From assembly GCF_025642135.1 (NCBI RefSeq), contig NZ_CP106793.1, forward strand, positions 8,710,001 to 8,774,000: a stretch of DNA of 64,000 nt, written 5' to 3'. The stretch comes from Streptomyces cynarae. Lineage in GTDB: Bacteria > Actinomycetota > Actinomycetes > Streptomycetales > Streptomycetaceae. Within the stretch, counting starts at the first letter, position 1; each line of letters opens with the position of its first letter. The translations under genes were made by a program, and so were the position numbers. Positions 26,663 to 35,327 of this stretch are shown in pieces. The notes under the pieces were generated by a model. The model had not been told where the DNA came from. It made no database searches and saw nothing but the letters and a program-made list of their open reading frames with translations.

Positions 26663-27534
26663 TCCTTCGGCCGGAGGGACGGCGTTTCCGGGGAATGCGG
26701 GTGGTCGTCACCGGAGCCGGTCACGGCATCGGCCTGGCCGTCGCCCGTTGTTTCCTGCGTGAGGGAGCTACCGTGTGCGCGGTCGACGTCTCGGAAGAGA
26801 GCCTGACCGCCCAGCTCGGCGGTACGGAAGGGGCACAACTTGTGTGTGCGGACGTCGGCTCAGACCCGCAGGGGCTGGCAGCGCGCCTGTTGGCGGGGGG
26901 TGCCGTCGACGTCGTCGTCAACAACGTTGCTGTCCGGTCCGGGAAGTCCTTCCTGGAGATCGAGCCTGAGGACCTGCGCAGGACGTACGCCACCAACATC
27001 GAGGGGCCATGGTTCCTGACACGGGACGTGGTCCGGCGGTGGCTGACGGCCGGGCGGCGCGGATCCATCGTCTTCGTGCTCTCACTGCACTCCGACGCGA
27101 TCCGCATGAACCCCGACTACAGCAGCTCGAAGGCTGCGCTGGCCATGCTCGTCAAGGAGCTGGCCGTGGAACTCGGCCCCCACGGCGTACGCGTGAACGC
27201 GGTCGCCCCCGGTGCCATCGATACCTGGTCGAACGGCAGCGAGCGGTCCCGCGCACACGTCGAGCGCTCCAGCCGTCCCGTACCACTGGGCCGGCTCGGG
27301 ACCGTTGAGGACGTTGCGCACTGGGTGCTGGCCCTCAGCGACGAGCGGCTGGCCGCGTACATGACCGGATCGGTGATCACGGTGGACGGCGGGCTCGGCC
27401 TGCACAATTGGCTGCTCGACCTATACGCCGACGCGGCGGACGAGCGCGAAGCCACGCGCTTTGATGCGGATGAGACGACTGCGGAGACGCGCAGCGACCG
27501 AAGCGAGTCACAGAGCCGTATTACTGGGCCGTGA
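26620..27534 (+). CDS. SDR-family oxidoreductase in the NACHT operon
   Basis: A 304-residue classical short-chain dehydrogenase: VVVTGAGHGIGLAVARCFLR for the cofactor, DVVVNNVAV, catalytic Ser in VFVLSLHSD and Tyr/Lys in YSSSKAALAML, and tail GSVITVDGGLGLHN. The core spans about residues 26-275 and the last 30 residues are a charged extension. The ATG at 26620 lies 43 bases inside the end of the NACHT-like gene, so expression is coupled; ATG 26695 is a shorter alternative. It is the only clear downstream gene of the operon. Confidence 0.9.
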   Translation: MENAGDFLPEPDAVVLRPEGRRFRGMRVVVTGAGHGIGLAVARCFLREGATVCAVDVSEESLTAQLGGTEGAQLVCADVGSDPQGLAARLLAGGAVDVVVNNVAVRSGKSFLEIEPEDLRRTYATNIEGPWFLTRDVVRRWLTAGRRGSIVFVLSLHSDAIRMNPDYSSSKAALAMLVKELAVELGPHGVRVNAVAPGAIDTWSNGSERSRAHVERSSRPVPLGRLGTVEDVAHWVLALSDERLAAYMTGSVITVDGGLGLHNWLLDLYADAADEREATRFDADETTAETRSDRSESQSRITGP

Positions 27535-27540
27535 GCGCCC

Positions 27541-27738
27541 CTACAGGGACACTGTGAGGCCGCCGGGGGCAGTGCGTCCGTCCTCGGAGATCTCGACCGT
27601 ACCGGTGCTGCCGGCGTCCGGCATGGCGCGTGCCTTGGCCACTGCTGACCGGTCCAGCTCGAATGTCGCCGAGGCCGCCTTCGTAGGAACCATCTGGTCG
27701 CACGGACAGGAACCGGCCCAATAGTTCGCCGAACCCAT
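27541..27738 (-). CDS. Small hypothetical protein (or 3' fragment)
   Basis: A 65-residue frame from the ATG at 27738. The second half has good GC bias (RSAVAKARAMPDAGSTGTVE, then TVSL-stop), the first half less so. I do not recognise it. It may be the tail of a larger lost gene, and is convergent with the SDR. Confidence 0.3.
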   Translation of the reverse strand: MGSANYWAGSCPCDQMVPTKAASATFELDRSAVAKARAMPDAGSTGTVEISEDGRTAPGGLTVSL

Positions 27739-28414
27739 GGGACGCCGGCGAGTACCGCCGCCCGTCCTCGGACCGCGCAGGTCAGGCCAACCGCAAGGCG
27801 TCCTCGTCGCCGAACCCGAAGTGTTCGAGTGTGGTCTCGTCTCCGGATACCGAGCCGACGGCTGTGCGCTCACCCACGATGAGGTGATCCGCCGGCTCGC
27901 CCTCGAAACCAAGCCCTGCGCCAAGGCACCACCGAGCTTCACTGATGTGCACACCCGATCTTCCCTGACCCCAAGCCTTGGCAGGCCGCCCTGGCAGATA
28001 GGGGGGTGGGATCAAGACGCCGCCAGGAACTCGCGCTTACGACCGTTGCCCTTGCGAGGCCGTTGAGCGTCGGAGGGCGTCTGCGATGATCTGCACGAGG
28101 TGACGGCTGTCGAGGCCGGCGAGTTCGCGCACTTGAGTGCGCCAGGAGAGCCCGTCGGCGAGGATCCGCCGGTCAGGTGTGGATGCATTGGCGAGGATGC
28201 CAGCCGGCGAGACCGCAGCATCCCGCGGAGGTCTCGCAGCCCACGGCTTCCAGAAGCGCCTGATCCGCGTCGTATCCCGTGACTGACTAGTGGTGGCAGT
28301 GGGGCTGGACGAGGAGTTTCTCCGCTGCTCTTCGTGCTGCTCGGGTCGGTACCCCGCCTGGCACTTCTCGCGCTCTCGGTCTCTGGGTGTACGGCGTCTA
28401 CGGCATGCCCGACC
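27739..28414. other. Region without a clear gene
   Basis: About 680 bases. On the minus strand a fragment at about 28035-28185 reads GLSWRTQVRELAGLDSRHLV and ends in a stop; another at 27782-27950 reads GEPADHLIVGERTAVGSV. Both look like coding remnants but I cannot assign a family. Confidence 0.4.
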
Positions 28415-29254
28415 CTAAGAGGGTGTCTCACGTGGCAAGTGCGCGAGCTTCTTGTAGCAGGTCGGGGCGGCGGCCAGGCCGAGGAAGGCGAGGAAGTGCG
28501 AGCCCTTTCGTTCGTATCGGACGGTGAGGCGGCGGTAGCCGAAGAGTCAGGCGATCGACCGTTCGATCTTTGAGCGGTGCCGACCGAGGCGTTCGCCGGA
28601 TTCGATGCCGGGCCGCGCGATGCGCGCGACGAGCCCGCGCTCGCGCAGCCAGGCCAGGTGTTCGGTGGAGAAAAACGCCTTGCCGCGCGGAGTTTGACGG
28701 GGCGGCGCCGCCGTGGTCCCCGGCGGGACCGGACGGCGGGTATGCCGCGGGACCAGCGGATTGAGGGCGAGGCTGTCGTGCATGTTCGCGCCGGACACGG
28801 CGACGGCGAGCGGGATGCGCTGGGCATCGGACAGCACGTGCAGCTTGCTGCCCTTCTTGCCGCGATCGACCGGGTTCGACCCGTCAGCGATCCTCCCTTT
28901 TGGCGCGAACGGAGCCGCGTCGACGATCGCCGAGGTCCAGTCCACCTCGCCCCGGACCCCGAGTTCGTCCAGCACCGCCCGGTGCAGCCGACGCCACAGG
29001 CCGGCCTCGGTCCATACCGTGAAGCGGCGATGCGCGGTGGCGGGCGACGTGCCGAACGTCGGCGGCAGATGCCGCCAGGCACAGCCGCTGGTCAGCACGT
29101 ACACCACTGCCGTGAACACGGCCCGCTCGTCACACGGAGCGGTGCCACCACCTTGCGGACGAGCCGCGAACGACGGCAGCAACGGGGGGACCCGCTCTCA
29201 GAGTTCATCAGGAATCAGACACTTCGATAGATCAGCACCCACGGCCGGCATCAT
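28415..29254 (-). pseudogene. IS5-family transposase with two Trp-to-stop changes
   Basis: Read from the ATG at 29254, the frame is continuous for 279 residues except for two in-frame TGA codons, at 29198-29200 and 28547-28549. Both fall exactly where family members have Trp: DEL-W-ERVPPLLPS and IERSIA-W-LFGYRRLTVRYE. Otherwise the DDE transposase is complete: SGCAWRHLPPTFGTSPATAH, IVDAAPFAPKG, RGKKGSKLHVLSDAQRIPL and the tail HFLAFLGLAAA. TGG to TGA is a single change each time. The stop codon TAG is completed by target-site bases outside the element. Confidence 0.85.
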
Positions 29255-29288
29255 GCCGCTCGAACATCAAGTCACGTGAGGCAACCTC
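28419..29288 (-). mobile_element. IS5-family insertion sequence with ends and 3-bp target duplication
   Basis: An 870-bp element. The left end (28419-28439, GAGGGTGTCTCACGTGGCAAG) and the right end read inward on the other strand (GAGGTTGCCTCACGTGACTTG) are imperfect inverted repeats of about 21 bp. TAA flanks both ends (28416-28418 and 29289-29291), a 3-bp target duplication as in TNA-type IS5 groups. The insertion lies precisely at the stop codon of the DinB-like gene, which still reads TAG. The transposase has two nonsense codons, so the copy is probably immobile. Confidence 0.8.
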
Positions 29289-29866
29289 TAAGCCTTGATT
29301 GATGCGGCCGACCTGGCGGCCTGCTCGATCTTCGCGCAGTAGGCTGCACGGGCTTCCTCGTCGATCTGGTTCTCGAGCTCGGCGCGCAACCCGGTCCGGC
29401 CGTCGAGGCCCTCGCGCAGGATGTCGGCGTGCCCGGCATGCCGGATGGACTCGCTGAGGACATGGACCATGACGGCGAACAGGTTCGTGTCGGGCTCCGG
29501 CCACCACGGCACGCGGCCGGGGGCGTCGAGGGGAAGCTCGTTGATCGTCGCGTCCGAGTGTTCCCACGTGCGCCGGTAGAACCCGATGATCTGATCGCGG
29601 GTCTCGTCCTCGGTCGCCCACAGATCGCTGCCGTCGTAGTCCTGCCACCGGCACAGCGGTTCCGGGGAAGGGCGGTCGAAGACCTCGCCGAAGTACCTGG
29701 CCTCGACGGTGGCCACGTGTTTGACCAGGCCGAGGAGGTTGGTCCCGGTCGCTGTCAAAGGTCGGCGGGCGTCGTATTCGGACAAGCCGTCGAGTTTCCA
29801 GAGCAGCGCCTTGCGGTCCCGCCGCAGTCTCCAGTGCAGGTTGTCTTTCGCGAATTCATCGATCAT
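29288..29866 (-). CDS. DinB-superfamily (DUF664) protein
   Basis: A 192-residue four-helix DinB/DUF664 protein: LLGLVKHVATVEARYFGEVF carries the first metal-ligand His, and LSESIRHAGHADILREGLDG carries the HxxH-type pair. Members include metal-dependent thiol transferases related to bacillithiol and mycothiol enzymes; the exact reaction is unknown. The ATG at 29866 gives the family length. The 3' end coincides with the IS5 insertion: the stop TAG uses the target duplication and the element's first base, so the protein is intact. Confidence 0.88.
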   Translation of the reverse strand: MIDEFAKDNLHWRLRRDRKALLWKLDGLSEYDARRPLTATGTNLLGLVKHVATVEARYFGEVFDRPSPEPLCRWQDYDGSDLWATEDETRDQIIGFYRRTWEHSDATINELPLDAPGRVPWWPEPDTNLFAVMVHVLSESIRHAGHADILREGLDGRTGLRAELENQIDEEARAAYCAKIEQAARSAASIKA

Positions 29867-30123
29867 GCGGCATGAGCCTGCCATGGGCTGCTCGTGGGTC
29901 TCAAGATCCCGTACGTGGTCCGCGACGACTGGCAGAGCCGAGGCCTGGCCATGGTAGTCAAATCCGCGCATGTCCCCGAAGAGCGGTACTGGACGTACGA
30001 CGGTCCCAAGGCGGTAGCACAGCTCGATGCACAACTCAAGTGTGGCAGCCGTACGTGACAAGGAGGCCGATGCCGTAGATAACTTTCATCAGACGGGAAG
30101 TGACTCCTTATCCGTCTGAATCG

Positions 30124-30155
30124 AGAGGGTGCCGCACGCATACGCGGCACCCTCT
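30124..30155. terminator. Strong hairpin terminator
   Basis: AGAGGGTGCCGC and GCGGCACCCTCT form a perfect 12-bp stem around an 8-base loop. It lies downstream of the leftward FG-GAP gene (stop at 30267) and upstream of the DinB promoter region, so it most likely ends the FG-GAP transcript. No T-run follows, as is common in Streptomyces. Confidence 0.75.
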
Positions 30156-30266
30156 GTCGCCGGGTGTTCAGAAGGCCCCGTCCGCATGCGTCAAGGGCCA
30201 TGCAACCACCCGATCGGGTCTCCCGCTCGAAGCGCAACCCATCAAGGTCGAAAAGATGACAGCTAC

Positions 30267-32348
30267 TTACCAGTTGGTGCTGATCTGGGTGCGACTGCCG
30301 AGGGTGTTCATGCCGTTGAGGGTGCCGCTTCCGGGATAGAAGTAGAGACCGCCGTCACTGGTCTGGATCGCGTCCAGGTCTCCGATGCCGTCACCGTTGA
30401 AATCGGCTCCGACCAGTTGCTGCATGGAGGTCCAGTTGGTGCCGATCTGAGTGCGGCTGCCGAGCGTGTTCATGCCGTTGAGGGTTCCGGCGGAGGGATA
30501 GGCCCACAAGGCGCCGGCGGTGTCGACGGCGAGCAGGACCGGCTTACCGCCGGCGGTGAGCGGCCCTGGGGCGGCCAGTTGCATGCCGCCCCAGTTGGAG
30601 CCGATCTGGGTGCGGACGCCGAGGGTGTTCATGCCGTTGAGGGTGCCGCTCCCGGGGTAGGCCCACAGGGCGCCGGAGCTGTCCAGGGCGATCAGGTCAG
30701 GCCTGCCGTCGCCGGACACGTCCATGACGGCGAGTTGGCGCATGCCGCCCCAGTTGGAGCCGATCTGGGTGCGGACGCCGAGGGTGTTCATGCCGTTGAG
30801 AGTGCCGCTCCCGGGATAGAGCCACAGGGCGCCGGAGCTGTCCAGGGCGATCAGATCGGGCTTGCCATCGCCGGTGAAGTCGCCGGCGGCGAGTTGCTGC
30901 ATGCCGCCCCAGTTGGAGCCGATCTGGGTGCGGCTGCCTACGGTGCCGCCCCCGGCGCCGGGGTAGAGGTACAGGTTGCCGGAGGCCGGTTCGATGCCGA
31001 CGATGTCGGCCTGGCGGTCGCCGGTGAAATCTGCTGCAGCCGGGTGCTGGAGCGGGGGCTGGAAGGTGGGCCAGGGGATGTGGATGGCAAGACGGTCCTG
31101 GGAGTACTCGTTGATGTACCACAGTTCGTCGTGCTGGGTGTCGTAGGCGATGTTCTCACCGTTGGTGGCGACTCGCGCGGTGAGCAGCACGGGTTCGCCA
31201 AGCCATGCCTGGTAGAGGCAGTAGGGGCTGGTGGTGCCGCCCTTGACCCATTCGGGGCACGGGCCGGAGAGCAAGAACTGGTCGTGGCGCATCGCGATGC
31301 CCTGGACGCCTGGAACCGAGTCGAGGAACGCATCGCTGGCGTGGGCGGTACCTGACGTCATGGCGAGCAGACCTGTGGCGGGGTCGAGGGGCCACCGGAC
31401 GATGGTGCCGTTGCCGGCGCCGAAGGTGGGGGCCTGGTCGGAGCCGGCGACGGTGACGAGTGCAGGGGTGGCCTGGCTGGTGTCGAGGCTGGCGCCGCTG
31501 ATGCAGGGCTGGGTGGGCTGGTCCTGGCTGCAGGAGTTGGGGATCGGGTAGGTGAAGGTGCCGATGCGGGGCAGGACGTAGGGGAAGCCGTCGGCGTGGA
31601 ACTTGCCGTCGGTGCCAAGGCCGACGGTGGTGCGGGTGGTGTCAACGGCCCAGAAGTCGTTCAGGTCGAAGACGTCGAAGCCGGAGTATTCGTTGGCGGG
31701 CGTGCCGTCGACGCTGGGAACGCGGTTGCCGACGTAAAGCTTGTCTTCGTACAGGACCACGGCGTCACCGTGGCCGGGCATGGCGGTGAATCCGGTGGCA
31801 GGGTTCTTGCTGGGGACGACCAGCAGCGCGTGCAGGTAGGTGACGGCGCTGGGGTTGGTCTCGTCGGCGACCGTGACACGGACCTGGCTGTCGTCGCTGT
31901 TGTGCCAGCTGACCAGGACGAGCTTGCGGCCGTTGACGAGCCCGGTGGTACCGGCCCCGGAGGAGGTGGTGACGCCTTGGGGGACCCAACTCGTGCCGGT
32001 CTCATCGCCGTTGGCGGCGTTCCAGCAAAAGCCCTGGGCCGTGGTGAGGTCTCCGGTGGAGGTGCACAACGCCTGAGCCGGGGTGGTGGCCTGCCCGGCG
32101 ACGGTGGTCAGCGGCACCGGCGCCAGGGAGGGGTTGGCGTTCTGGACGGCCTGGGCGTAGCCGGTGTCGGTGGCATCCCAGGTCAAGGTGTACGCGGACG
32201 GGTCGGTGCGGGTGATCGGGGTGCTGGTGGCGACCTGGCCGTCGGCGAGCAAGGTGCTCGCCGAGGCCACGGTGCCCGGCAGCAGCGCCAACACAGCAGA
32301 GATGAGGCCCAATAGGGCCGCGGCGAGGGGGCGGGGCAGGCGTTTCAC
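30267..32348 (-). CDS. Secreted FG-GAP/VCBS repeat protein
   Basis: A 693-residue exported protein. It starts at GTG 32348 after AAGGAG, with a Sec signal (basic KRLPRP, hydrophobic core, then TVASAS). A central region of about 380 residues has no family I can name; it describes a beta-rich ectodomain with paired Cys. The C-terminal 270 residues are five FG-GAP repeats with calcium-binding-like loops DFTGDRQADIVG, DFTGDGKPDLIAL, DVSGDGRPDLIAL and DFNGDGIGDLDAI, each followed by TLGxRTQIGSNW. These form beta-propeller blades used for ligand or surface binding. A broken second copy of the C-terminus lies upstream (32506-32800). Confidence 0.88.
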   Translation of the reverse strand: MKRLPRPLAAALLGLISAVLALLPGTVASASTLLADGQVATSTPITRTDPSAYTLTWDATDTGYAQAVQNANPSLAPVPLTTVAGQATTPAQALCTSTGDLTTAQGFCWNAANGDETGTSWVPQGVTTSSGAGTTGLVNGRKLVLVSWHNSDDSQVRVTVADETNPSAVTYLHALLVVPSKNPATGFTAMPGHGDAVVLYEDKLYVGNRVPSVDGTPANEYSGFDVFDLNDFWAVDTTRTTVGLGTDGKFHADGFPYVLPRIGTFTYPIPNSCSQDQPTQPCISGASLDTSQATPALVTVAGSDQAPTFGAGNGTIVRWPLDPATGLLAMTSGTAHASDAFLDSVPGVQGIAMRHDQFLLSGPCPEWVKGGTTSPYCLYQAWLGEPVLLTARVATNGENIAYDTQHDELWYINEYSQDRLAIHIPWPTFQPPLQHPAAADFTGDRQADIVGIEPASGNLYLYPGAGGGTVGSRTQIGSNWGGMQQLAAGDFTGDGKPDLIALDSSGALWLYPGSGTLNGMNTLGVRTQIGSNWGGMRQLAVMDVSGDGRPDLIALDSSGALWAYPGSGTLNGMNTLGVRTQIGSNWGGMQLAAPGPLTAGGKPVLLAVDTAGALWAYPSAGTLNGMNTLGSRTQIGTNWTSMQQLVGADFNGDGIGDLDAIQTSDGGLYFYPGSGTLNGMNTLGSRTQISTNW
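30290..30940 (-). repeat. Tandem 159-162 bp repeats encoding FG-GAP blades
   Basis: A segment containing TGTTCATGCCGTTGAG recurs with ATG at 30310, 30472, 30631 and 30790, giving periods of 162, 159 and 159 bases (53-54 codons). Neighbouring units are highly similar, so unequal crossing-over could change the number of propeller blades. Confidence 0.85.
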
Positions 32349-32505
32349 GAGGGGAGCTCCTTGGCGTCGTCGGCTTAGGACGGTCGGAACGGGGGCTGAT
32401 GCAACACCACCGGGCGGGCCCGCGCGGGGTGCGCAGGGCCCGCCCGGTGGTATGGGTTGTGCTGGCGGGGGTGCTGACTTGCTGTCAACTTGTCTGGCGC
32501 CACTT

Positions 32506-32800
32506 TCAGTTGGTGTGGATCTGGGTCCCGGTGCCAGGGTAGAGGTGGAGGTTTCCGGCGGCGTTGGAGGGTGCCTCGACGGCGACGACGTCACCGTTGC
32601 AGCCGGCGTGGAAGTCGCCGCCGGCGAGTAACTCACGCTGTTCCAGTTGGTGCCGACCTGGACCCGGGTGCCGAAGTGGGTGAGCTCGGACATGATGTTC
32701 CAGCCGATGCCGACTTGAACGCGGCGCCCAGGGTGCTCAGACCGTTGATCTGACCGGAACTCGGGTTGAACTCGCTGAACGCGTTGTTCGAGGTCAGACG
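32506..32800 (-). pseudogene. Remnant of a second FG-GAP repeat protein
   Basis: Read leftward in shifting frames: FSEFNPSSGQINGLSTLGAA, then IMSELTHFGTRVQVGTNWNS, then NAAGNLHLYPGTGTQIHTN-stop. These are the same blade motifs as in the neighbouring gene (NGxxTLG, RxQxGxNW, LxLYPG). At least two frameshifts separate them. This is the 3' end of a paralogue, joined upstream to an IS21 IstB remnant. Confidence 0.75.
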
Positions 32801-32807
32801 ATCGAGC

Positions 32808-33180
32808 CCATCTCGTAGCGCTTGGAGATCACCTGGAAGACCAGGTTGGCCTTGGCTCGTTCCAGGGGCTGGTAGCCCACCTCGTCGAAACCCAGGACGC
32901 TCTGCCTCAGATAGGTGCGGAGTCTGCTGGTCAGCCGCCTGCGGTCTCGGCGGCCCTGAGGTGGCGGACCATGTCGTCGAGGCTGGTGAAGTAGATCAAG
33001 TAGCCGGCCCGGCAGGCAGCGACCGTCAGGGCGACTGCGATGTGAGTCTTGTCGACCCCGGGCGGGTCGAGCAGGGCTGCGTTCGCCCTCGCTTCGACGA
33101 AGGACAGCGTGGCCAGGTCCTTGACCTTGCGCGGATCGAGCTCGGGCTGGAAGGGGAAGTCGTAGTCGTCCAGGGTCTTG
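32808..33180 (-). pseudogene. IS21-family IstB ATPase remnant, frameshifted
   Basis: The frame reads KTLDDYDFPFQPELDPRKVK, LATLSFVEARANAALLDPPG, VDKTHIAVALTVAACRAGY and MVRHLRAAETAGG, then stops at a frameshift near 32938. The next frame continues RLTSRLRTYLRQSVLGFDEV and GYQPLERAKANLVFQVISKR. This is the IstB helper ATPase, but the P-loop reads DPPGVDKT where GPPGVGKT is expected, so it is also biochemically dead. The start and end are missing. Confidence 0.85.
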
Positions 33181-33399
33181 CGTGACCGCGGGCGATGCCC
33201 CGCCGCGGCCCCGCCAAGAGCGGCGTCCGGCGAGGGTGTTGCCGCAGGTGAGCGCGGTTTGCGCGGGACGAGTACGCCTTGTCTCCGGCGACCGCGTCGG
33301 GTCGGGTGCGGGTAGGGCCGATGGGCCTGCGGACTCGTACTTTCTTGAGCCCGGGGGGATGAACTGCGGGCTGTCGGCAGTCCGTCCTGCGTCAGGACG

Positions 33400-33976
33400 T
33401 CGCCATCAGGCGGCATTTCGGTCGGCGGCGAGGTGCACCTTGCTGGTCTGCCCGCCCCTCGAACGCCCGAGGAGGGCGGCTTTCAGACGGAGCTTGTGTC
33501 GGCGCCGGGTGCGTCGGCGTTCTTCCCGTGTCGGGTCGTCTCCAGTGTCCTGATCACCTTGCTCCTCCGGGCTGCCCCCCTTTGCCGCCCCTTGTCGTCT
33601 TCGGCGGCGGCCTTCGCCAAGGCAGCGACAGCGTCGGGGGCAAGATGCATCCCCGCAGCGTCATGGTGGGCTCGGGAGGTGGAGTCCACGCTGACCAGGG
33701 AAAGATCCACGTCACCCCGCTTCGCGGCTTCCGCGATCAGGCCCTCCAGCAGGGCTTGGAAGACGCCAGCGTCCCACCACTGCCGGAAGCGGTCGTGAAC
33801 AGTCGACCAGGCACCGAACTCCTGCGGATCTCCCGCCGCTGCCCACCCGTCCGGAAGCGCCAGATCACGCCCTCGAACTGCTGCCGCAGCCGTTCGGGGT
33901 ACGGGCCGTATCTGCCGATCGGCAGATACGGCCCGATGAACTCCCACTCCGCATCCGTCAGTTGCATTTGAGTCAC
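33400..33976 (-). pseudogene. IS5-family transposase remnant
   Basis: It begins at GTG 33976 with LTDAEWEFIGPYLPIGRYGP and EGVIWRFRTGGQRREI. After a frameshift near 33850 it continues EFGAWSTVHDRFRQWWDAGV, then VDSTSRAHHDAAG. After a second shift near 33480 it reads LKAALLGRSRGGQTSKVHLA and a stop at about 33410. The catalytic Asp of DST remains but the rest of the DDE domain is missing. A related, even more damaged copy is at 44693-44987. Confidence 0.85.
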
Positions 33977-34038
33977 ACAAGACGATCTACCGCATCAGGC
34001 TGCTCAAGGGCGGCGAGAACCGCAACTCGATACGTGCC

Positions 34039-34464
34039 CTAGGCGGGCTGCGGGGCGGGCGTTGCCGGAGCGGCCGCGACTTTGCGGGTCTCGCGCATTA
34101 TCAGCAGGCCGTTGGCCACCATCAGTGTCGCGGTCAGGGCGTGGACGCCGAGCGCGGTGGCCACGGAGCCGTGGTGGGCCAGCACGGTGGCCATGTCGCC
34201 GTACGCGGCGAGTGCCTCCACCAGCAGTACCCAGCCCAGCGCCCGCCGGTGGCCCGTGACCAGCAGGATGCCCAGGACCAGGGCCAAGACGACGTCGCGG
34301 ATTCCCTTGATGATCAGGAAGCCGCCGCCGTCGCCGGACGGCCAGCGCGGCAGGCCGAAGGTCGGCGCCGTCGTCTCCGGGCTCAGGATGAACTCCCCAC
34401 CGAACCAGAGGATGAAGAGGATGAAGGCGGCGGCCAGGACGGTGTTGATCTTCTTCAGCGACAT
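34039..34464 (-). CDS. Small membrane protein (DUF4267-like)
   Basis: A 141-residue protein with four predicted membrane helices (AAAFILFILWFGGEFIL; DVVLALVLGILLVTG; LGWVLLVEALAAYGDMATVL; LGVHALTATLMVANGLLIM). The pattern GGGFLIIKGIRDVVLAL fits the DUF4267 family of actinobacterial and proteobacterial small membrane proteins of unknown function. The tail is Ala/Pro-rich. A similar small membrane protein gene lies 350 bases upstream on the same strand. Confidence 0.82.
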   Translation of the reverse strand: MSLKKINTVLAAAFILFILWFGGEFILSPETTAPTFGLPRWPSGDGGGFLIIKGIRDVVLALVLGILLVTGHRRALGWVLLVEALAAYGDMATVLAHHGSVATALGVHALTATLMVANGLLIMRETRKVAAAPATPAPQPA

Positions 34465-34811
34465 CGTTCTTCTCCCTGCGAGTCTTCGTCGGCTTGGTGA
34501 GCTTCGTGGAGCTTGCTGAGTCCTGTGGGGGCTGATCAGGCCGCGCGCGGCTGATCAAGGGGGTGGCCGGTCGCGCACGCTGATCGAGGGGGTGGCTGGT
34601 TCGGGACCACAGTTGTGGGGTCTGAGCGGCAGCTGCATTCCCGACTGCGGTTTAGGTGGCCACCTGCCGCCCGAGGAGTGGGGATTGTGCGCCACCGGCG
34701 CGGCGTCGGCCCGCTGCGTCAGAAATCCGAAGCCCTCTCGGGCTCACCCCGACGGGGCAAAGGCCGTCGATATGAAGGGGCGAACCAGCGCATGTCGGGG
34801 GTGCGGTGTTG

Positions 34812-35258
34812 TCAGACGAGAGCGGAGACGAGCAGGGCGAAGGCGGCGATGATGACGGCGACGCGGACGTAGTGGAAGCGCTCCCAGCGGTTCAGCTGCT
34901 CCTTCCAGTCCGCGGGCCGGTTCTCAGGGGTCCAGGTCTTGTTCCGGTTGTTGATCGGGACGAGCAGCAGCATCGACATGATCACGCTGACGATCAGCAG
35001 TCCGGCGGCGGTGACGACGAGTCCGGCGCCGTGGTGGTGCCATCCGGCGACGGCCCAGATCGCGCTGAGGACGAGCGAGCCGATGTACCAGAACGGCATC
35101 AGGGCGCCGAGCATCCGGCCGCCGTGGGCGTGGCCGAGCTGGCCGCTGTCCTCGGGAAGCGCGTCCAGGATCCGGTTCATGATGAAGGCGACGGAGAACT
35201 CCACCCCCACCATCAGGCCGACGACGACGGTGGTGACGACCTCGAGTGCGTTGAGCAT
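34812..35258 (-). CDS. DUF1772-family membrane protein
   Basis: A 148-residue protein with four membrane helices: EVVTTVVVGLMVGVEFSVAF, WYIGSLVLSAIWAV, VVTAAGLLIVSVIMSMLLLV and VAVIIAAFALLVSALV, with VPINNRNKTW between them. V-IN--I--W and W-R-H--R are DUF1772 hallmarks. GGGAGGG precedes the ATG. It diverges from a TetR gene over a promoter region bearing three CTAGCRNTGCTAG-type sites, so it is almost certainly that regulator's target. Confidence 0.88.
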   Translation of the reverse strand: MLNALEVVTTVVVGLMVGVEFSVAFIMNRILDALPEDSGQLGHAHGGRMLGALMPFWYIGSLVLSAIWAVAGWHHHGAGLVVTAAGLLIVSVIMSMLLLVPINNRNKTWTPENRPADWKEQLNRWERFHYVRVAVIIAAFALLVSALV

Positions 35259-35276
35259 GACGATCCCTCCCGTGAA

Positions 35277-35289
35277 CTAGCGTTGCTAG
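35277..35289. promoter_or_regulatory. TetR operator candidate A
   Basis: CTAGCGTTGCTAG is a 13-bp pseudo-palindrome with one mismatched pair, 18 bases upstream of the DUF1772 start. Confidence 0.55.
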
Positions 35290-35303
35290 CTGATGATGCG
35301 ACG

Positions 35304-35316
35304 CTAGCACTGCTAT
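35304..35316. promoter_or_regulatory. TetR operator candidate B
   Basis: CTAGCACTGCTAT matches the 13-bp consensus with one mismatch in the last arm base. It lies 27 bases from site A and 24 from site C, start to start. Confidence 0.5.
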
Positions 35317-35327
35317 CGCTCGGTTGT

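Noticed and set aside
30129..31355. Plus-strand repetitive frame opposite the FG-GAP gene
   Set aside because: Its repeats (ADLGADAEGVHAVE-like) are merely the reverse strand of the FG-GAP repeats.
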